Assembly (NCBI GenBank): GCA_937899365.1
Contig: CALBPH010000702.1
Coordinates: forward strand, 1-10,498
Source: an uncultured Leptolyngbya sp.
GTDB taxonomy: Bacteria; Cyanobacteriota; Cyanobacteriia; Phormidesmidales; Phormidesmidaceae
Direction of reading: 5' to 3'
Length of the DNA: 10,498 bases
Position numbers and translations under genes: made by a program. Under the pieces are notes generated by a model, which saw only the letters and a program-made list of their open reading frames with translations, was not told the DNA's origin and searched no databases. Numbering within the stretch: the first letter of the stretch is position 1; every line of letters begins with the position of its first letter. Shown one piece after another: positions 6,897-10,498 of this stretch.

Positions 6897-7646
6897 ATGA
6901 AGCTATCAGACATTAAAATGATTTTTGAAAGTAAGTCCATCAAAAAAAATATTCCAGAACCAATAAAATACTTAGTTAAATATTTCGTTCATTGCATGAA
7001 TTTTGATCCTTTTATTTGTAGGTCCTATTCTCAAGAAGGTGAAGATTTAATTCTGAAACGTTTATTCAATAAACAAGATGGTTTCTATGTTGATGTAGGA
7101 GCACATCATCCTAGACGGTTTTCAAATACATTTCTCTTTTATAAAAAGGGATGGAAGGGTATTAATATTGATGCTATGCCTGGAAGCATGAAATTGTTTA
7201 AAGAACAACGATCAAGAGATATAAACTTAGAAATACCCATAGCGAAAGAACATAAAGCTCTAACCTATTTTCAATTTAATGAGCCAGCTTTGAATACCTT
7301 TTGCCACGAGTTAGCATTATCGAGGAAAGAACCCTATAGAATCATTAAAAAACAGAGCCTGGAGGCTTTCCCTTTAAAGGAGATCTTAGAAAAACATCTA
7401 ACCAAAGGGCAGTTTATCGATTTTCTATCTGTAGATGTCGAAGGTTTAGATTTAGAAGTTTTACAGTCCAATGATTGGTCCAGGTTTCGCCCAAAAGTTG
7501 TTTTAGTGGAGAAACTATATAGGTCACTGCATCAGCTTCAAGACGAACCGATACATTATTTTATGACAGATCAAAACTATCAAGTTTTTGCCAAATCAGT
7601 AAATACTACTTTCTATATTAGTAATGAATTTTTGGCCAATCTTTAA
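6897..7646 (+). CDS. FkbM-family methyltransferase
   Basis: Product of 249 residues, a probable SAM-dependent O-methyltransferase acting on a sugar or other acceptor. The typical FkbM opening SQEGEDLILKRLF (45-57) precedes the SAM-binding loop YVDVGAHHP (64-72). The strand-2 acidic position is in INIDAMPGS (89-97), and SVDVEGLDLEVL (178-189) matches the family motif near the active site. The first 40 residues are poorly conserved and basic. The ATG at 6897 lacks a Shine-Dalgarno; a TATAAT sequence sits five bases before it (6886-6891) without a -35, probably chance in AT-rich DNA. The gene is clearly AT-rich compared with the export genes (the 60 bases from 6961 hold 13 G or C), suggesting transfer. 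It starts 67 bases after the flippase. The exact acceptor is unknown. Confidence 0.88.
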   Translation: MKLSDIKMIFESKSIKKNIPEPIKYLVKYFVHCMNFDPFICRSYSQEGEDLILKRLFNKQDGFYVDVGAHHPRRFSNTFLFYKKGWKGINIDAMPGSMKLFKEQRSRDINLEIPIAKEHKALTYFQFNEPALNTFCHELALSRKEPYRIIKKQSLEAFPLKEILEKHLTKGQFIDFLSVDVEGLDLEVLQSNDWSRFRPKVVLVEKLYRSLHQLQDEPIHYFMTDQNYQVFAKSVNTTFYISNEFLANL

Positions 7647-7688
7647 ATTTATATACTTTAATCTTAATGCATTACATAAGGCCAAAAA
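7629..7688. repeat. Inverted repeat spanning the end of the first FkbM gene
   Basis: TTTTTGGCC (7629-7637, in the last codons of the gene) is the exact complement of GGCCAAAAA (7680-7688). The 42-base AT-rich spacer includes a TAATGCATTA palindrome. It could fold as a long-loop stem at the transcript end; the loop is too long for a standard terminator. Confidence 0.3.
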
Positions 7689-7792
7689 TAACTCGTTAAA
7701 TTGTCGATATGTTTTAACTCAAAGAGCCCTCTTCTAATTTATTAAAACCAATCCTTATTTGGGTATTCTGATATAGATAATCTAGTCTTTTT

Positions 7793-7803
7793 TAAGAAGG
7801 TGA
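7793..7803 (+). promoter_or_regulatory. Strong Shine-Dalgarno deciding the glycosyltransferase start
   Basis: TAAGAAGGTGA differs at one base from the full complement of the 16S rRNA tail (TAAGGAGGTGA). It abuts an ATG at 7804, leaving only three bases after the GG core, but is nine bases from the next in-frame ATG at 7810, which is therefore the better start. It is by far the best ribosome site in the window. Confidence 0.65.
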
Positions 7804-7809
7804 ATGAAA

Positions 7810-8769
7810 ATGAGTATTCTGAGATCTAGAAAAAGTGTTTTTTTCGATCTAAAAGTACCCGTTATAATATGCATCTTTAAGCGGTTTGAATCAACAAAAA
7901 AAGTTTTAGAAGCCGTTAAGAGTTATGCTCCCAATCAACTTTTTGTAGTTGCTGATGGACCTAGAAATAAAGATGAGGCGGTGAAATGTTATAAAACAAG
8001 ACGTTTATTTGATGATGTGGGTTGGCCTTGCCAGGTTTATACAAATTTTTCTGAAGAAAATTTAGGTGGTAAAGCAAGAGTATCTAGTGGGATATCTTGG
8101 GCATTTAAGCATGTTGACAAAGCTATTATTCTAGAGGATGACTGTATGCCAAGTCAGGATTTCTTTGCGTTTTGCGCTGAGCTTCTGACCAAATATGCTG
8201 AAGAACCTAAAGTTATGCAAATTGCAGGCTCTAATGTCCAATATGGTAGACAACGAACGAAGTATAGTTACTATTTTTCCAACTATCCTTTGTGCTGGGG
8301 TTGGGCTACATGGAGAAGAGCCTGGAAGAACTTTGATATTGATATAATAGCTTGGCCTAAAGCGAGGAAAAAAAACCTATTAAAAACCGTTCTAAACCAC
8401 AGTAGAGCGGAAACGTATTGGACTAAGCTTTTTCAAGATATCTATGATGGCAGGGTAAAACATGGATGGGATTACAGATGGACATTAGCTTGTTGGCTAC
8501 AAGAAGGTCTAACAATTACTCCGGAGAAAAACCTGGTTGCGAACATTGGTAATACTAATGATGCTGCCCATATGCAACATAAATCTTCTCATCTAATAGA
8601 TCTAACAGTAGATAGCCTGGAATTTCCATTGAAGCATAATCCAATAATTGAGAAAGAATCGAGAGCTGATGCATTTACGTTTGACGCTTATTATAGTTCG
8701 CCACTATTGTGGAAACTAAGTAGAAAATCAAAGAAAATGATAGGTTTAGATCTTAAAAATCCATGGTGA
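7810..8769 (+). CDS. HlpA-like GT-A-fold glycosyltransferase
   Basis: About 319 residues from ATG 7810 (321 from ATG 7804). Numbering from 7804: the fold starts with VPVIICIFKRFESTKKVLEA (18-37), a family-2-like nucleotide-sugar-binding strand. VVADGPR (48-54) follows, then the metal-binding acidic cluster in ILEDDCMPS (109-117, EDD at 111-113, the DxD position). The downstream block CWGWATWRRAW (164-174), WDYRW (222-226) and NLVANIGNTNDAAHM (243-257) is characteristic of proteins often annotated as HlpA-like hemolytic protein, which are better read as glycosyltransferases. No membrane segment is seen, so it probably acts at the cytoplasmic face, adding a sugar to the lipid-linked unit. Donor and acceptor are unknown. 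Two AT-rich gaps of 157 and 115 bases surround it. Confidence 0.83.
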   Translation: MSILRSRKSVFFDLKVPVIICIFKRFESTKKVLEAVKSYAPNQLFVVADGPRNKDEAVKCYKTRRLFDDVGWPCQVYTNFSEENLGGKARVSSGISWAFKHVDKAIILEDDCMPSQDFFAFCAELLTKYAEEPKVMQIAGSNVQYGRQRTKYSYYFSNYPLCWGWATWRRAWKNFDIDIIAWPKARKKNLLKTVLNHSRAETYWTKLFQDIYDGRVKHGWDYRWTLACWLQEGLTITPEKNLVANIGNTNDAAHMQHKSSHLIDLTVDSLEFPLKHNPIIEKESRADAFTFDAYYSSPLLWKLSRKSKKMIGLDLKNPW

Positions 8770-8838
8770 ATTATTTTTTCAGTGGCGTTTTAGATAATAA
8801 AATTTTAAGAATATGATTTATTTTTTGATTTAGCATAG

Positions 8839-8861
8839 TGCCTTAAGTCAATGCCTAAGTC
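8839..8861. repeat. Short imperfect tandem repeat before the methyltransferase
   Basis: TGCCTTAAGTC (8839-8849) is followed two bases later by TGCCTAAGTC (8852-8861), the same word less one T. It lies about 25 bases before the GTG start at 8885. It could be a regulator half-site pair or simple slippage. Confidence 0.35.
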
Positions 8862-8884
8862 CATTTTTTCTTTCCAGAACAATT

Positions 8885-9760
8885 GTGAGAGTTATTAGAC
8901 TTGAAAATAATACTTTTCTCAGGGAGTGCCCTTGTTGTAATTCTACTAGGTTAACTAAAGTTGGTGCAATCCAATACGCTAGAGAGACATATTATTCGAG
9001 TTCAAGGGTGAAATTAAGCAGCGTTTCTGAATTGTGGCGTTGTGAGAACTGTAATTCGGGATTTACTCAAAACAGAGTTTCTGAAGAAGACTCCATACAG
9101 CTATATAGCTTAGGCGATGGTTGGGTATCTGATAAATTTCATGATACGAAAACCCAAAAAACCGTAGATTTTATTGACTCCGTCATTAAGGCACCCTGTA
9201 AAATTTTGGATGTAGGATGTGCCAATGGATCTTTTTTAGATCACGTTAGTAAAAAAGATGTTTCAACGTTTGGTTTAGAGTATTCTGCTGCCAACTTAGA
9301 ACAACTACAGGTCAAACAACATACTGCTTATTCAGATTGGGATGCAATAGATGAGTGTTTTGATATCATCACTGCCTTTGATGTTGTGGAACATCTCTAC
9401 GATCTGGCATCCTTTTTAACTAATTGTTATGACCGACTCATAGAGAATGGATTTGTTATTCTTTTAACCGGCGATATCTGTTCCTGGTCAGCGGAAGAAG
9501 CAAAAAATAAATGGTGGTATATCAAACACCCGGAGCACATTGTATTTCCATCCCGTGATTATTTCTCTTCACTGTCTAATTTCAAATTAGTTGATACTAT
9601 TCCGGTTTACCCGAGAAAGTTTAATCCGAGAAGCCGTTCAGTCTTTAAAAATATAGCCAAACTATCCAAGGCAGCTTTAAAGAATCTACTCCAGCAAGCC
9701 TACTATCCACTTCCTTTTATGCCACGAGATCATTTAATCATTGTTCTTCAGAAAAAGTAG
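8885..9760 (+). CDS. Class I SAM methyltransferase with N-terminal zinc-ribbon-like segment
   Basis: Product of 291 residues. The N-terminus has two cysteine pairs, C15-PC-C18 and C53-EN-C56, spaced like a zinc ribbon; C17 is an extra cysteine. The catalytic domain follows: ILDVGCANGSFLDHV (107-121, SAM-binding motif I), GLEYSA (130-135, acidic strand-2 residue E132), FDIITAFDVVEHLYD (159-173), then NGFVILLTGD. HPEHIVFPSRDYFSSL (215-230) is typical of the Methyltransf_23-like group found in sugar-polymer loci. It probably methylates a nucleotide sugar or glycan, unspecified. The start is GTG 8885: it is the first usable start after an in-frame TAG at 8831-8833, and the first cysteine pair is only 14 residues in. 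No Shine-Dalgarno is visible. Composition is AT-rich like its left neighbours. Confidence 0.87.
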   Translation: MRVIRLENNTFLRECPCCNSTRLTKVGAIQYARETYYSSSRVKLSSVSELWRCENCNSGFTQNRVSEEDSIQLYSLGDGWVSDKFHDTKTQKTVDFIDSVIKAPCKILDVGCANGSFLDHVSKKDVSTFGLEYSAANLEQLQVKQHTAYSDWDAIDECFDIITAFDVVEHLYDLASFLTNCYDRLIENGFVILLTGDICSWSAEEAKNKWWYIKHPEHIVFPSRDYFSSLSNFKLVDTIPVYPRKFNPRSRSVFKNIAKLSKAALKNLLQQAYYPLPFMPRDHLIIVLQKK

Positions 9761-9837
9761 TTAAATGATCTGACTTTCAAGGAGTAAATCTGTCTGCTTA
9801 GAATTTAGTTATTAGTTGTATTTTTGGGAACGTAAAC

Positions 9838-10498
9838 GTGAGCCTATCTGCTAAATTCAAACAGGTTGTTAAGAAAACATTTCATAACGTAGGCTTGGAT
9901 CTTCACCGCGTTAACGCTAACGCTAACCTACAGCTCTCAAAGGCTTTGGCACATTTTAATATTGATATTGTGTTTGATGTTGGCGCAAACAGAGGGCAGT
10001 TTGCCAGTAGTCTTTATTCATTTGGTTATCAGGGGCAAATAGTCTGCTTCGAGCCCCTATCTGATGCCTATCAGGCGTTGACTAAGGCTGCCGTTCAAAA
10101 TCCCCATTGGAAAATTCACCAACGTAGTGCCATTGGAGATTTTGATGGTGAAATTGACATCAACGTAGCCAGTAATTCAGCATCCTCTTCCGTTCTTCCC
10201 ATGCTTGAGCTCCATACTAAGGCAGAGGTAAAATCAGCTTATGTTGGCACTGAAAAAGTTCCCATCGCTCGTCTAGACTCGATTGCTTCAGATTATCTTT
10301 CACCAGATAATCGCTTATTTATAAAGATCGATACCCAGGGTTTTGAATCCCAGGTTCTTGATGGCGCTAACGATACGCTCAAAAAAGCAGAAGGACTACT
10401 GTGTGAGCTATCCATTGTCCCGCTTTATGAAGGGCAACGTCTTTGGTTAGATATGATGCGACGGATTGAATCAGAAGGATTTACGCTTTGGGCAATTC
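9838..10498 (+). CDS. FkbM-family methyltransferase, N-terminal part (second copy of the family)
   Basis: Runs off the right edge after 220 codons. Start GTG 9838 is the first start codon in frame after TAG 9799-9801. An AAGGAG word lies at 9779-9784, but it is more than 50 bases away and followed by no usable start. Motifs: basic N-terminus KFKQVVKKTFHNVGLDLHRV; SAM-binding loop VFDVGANRGQFA (45-56); acidic strand-2 end in CFEPLSDAY (70-78); SAIGDFDG (97-104); SSSVLPM (116-122); FIKIDTQGFESQVLDGA (161-177); and CELSIVPLYEGQ (189-200). This is the classical FkbM pattern, differing from the first FkbM gene in motif wording and composition (the 60 bases from 10021 hold 30 G or C), so it is not a recent duplicate. 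The acceptor is probably a sugar of the polymer. Confidence 0.9.
   Translation, partial: MSLSAKFKQVVKKTFHNVGLDLHRVNANANLQLSKALAHFNIDIVFDVGANRGQFASSLYSFGYQGQIVCFEPLSDAYQALTKAAVQNPHWKIHQRSAIGDFDGEIDINVASNSASSSVLPMLELHTKAEVKSAYVGTEKVPIARLDSIASDYLSPDNRLFIKIDTQGFESQVLDGANDTLKKAEGLLCELSIVPLYEGQRLWLDMMRRIESEGFTLWAI

Noticed and set aside
1..10498. CRISPR array, tRNA or rRNA genes, phage or defence genes
   Set aside because: No regularly spaced repeats, cloverleaf-like segments, rRNA signatures or matching protein motifs were found.

Overview
The window reads as part of an exopolysaccharide (EPS/capsule) biosynthesis locus, most likely of the Wzx/Wzy-dependent type and most likely cyanobacterial. 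The pointers to a cyanobacterium are: a Wza-like export protein with three SLBB repeats next to a Wzc/GumC-like gene, an HlpA-like GT-A glycosyltransferase, starts mostly lacking a Shine-Dalgarno, and one perfect HIP1 octamer (GCGATCGC, 1366-1373). A single HIP1 site is weak evidence and I cannot name a genus.

Left part, minus strand (1-1751). A Wza-like periplasmic/outer-membrane export protein (318-1751) is followed 64 bases downstream by the first 84 codons of a Wzz/Wzc-type chain-length protein that runs off the left edge. Together they form the export half of the machinery. Next comes about 1 kb without a convincing gene (1752-2749), lying between the two divergent transcription units.

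Right part, plus strand (2750 to the right edge). In order: a WbaP/WcaJ-type polyprenyl-phosphate sugar-phosphate transferase that starts the lipid-linked repeat unit (2750-4195); galE, UDP-glucose 4-epimerase, supplying UDP-galactose-type precursors (4273-5277); a Wzx-like flippase (5516-6829); an FkbM-family methyltransferase (6897-7646); an HlpA-like glycosyltransferase (7810-8769); a class I methyltransferase with an N-terminal four-cysteine zinc-ribbon-like segment (8885-9760); and the first 220 codons of a second FkbM-family methyltransferase (9838 to the edge). The model is: GalE makes a precursor, the sugar-phosphate transferase loads the first sugar on the lipid, glycosyltransferases extend it, methyltransferases decorate it, Wzx flips it, and the Wzc/Wza pair controls length and exports it. 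No Wzy polymerase is visible; it would lie outside the window.

The most unusual observation is not a gene. A roughly 90-base element occurs twice in opposite orientation, at 2497-2585 and 5390-5482 (39 of 42 bases identical in the core, about 83 percent overall). The two copies bracket exactly the sugar-phosphate transferase and galE. Both keep the same open reading frame through the best-conserved part, so they may be fragments of one lost gene or a dispersed repeat. Base composition also changes along the window: GC-rich in the export genes, AT-rich from about 6830 to 9760, richer again in the last gene. This is a common mosaic in sugar-polymer loci. Otherwise the gene content is a recognisable, fairly ordinary EPS locus and I see no clearly new enzymatic system.
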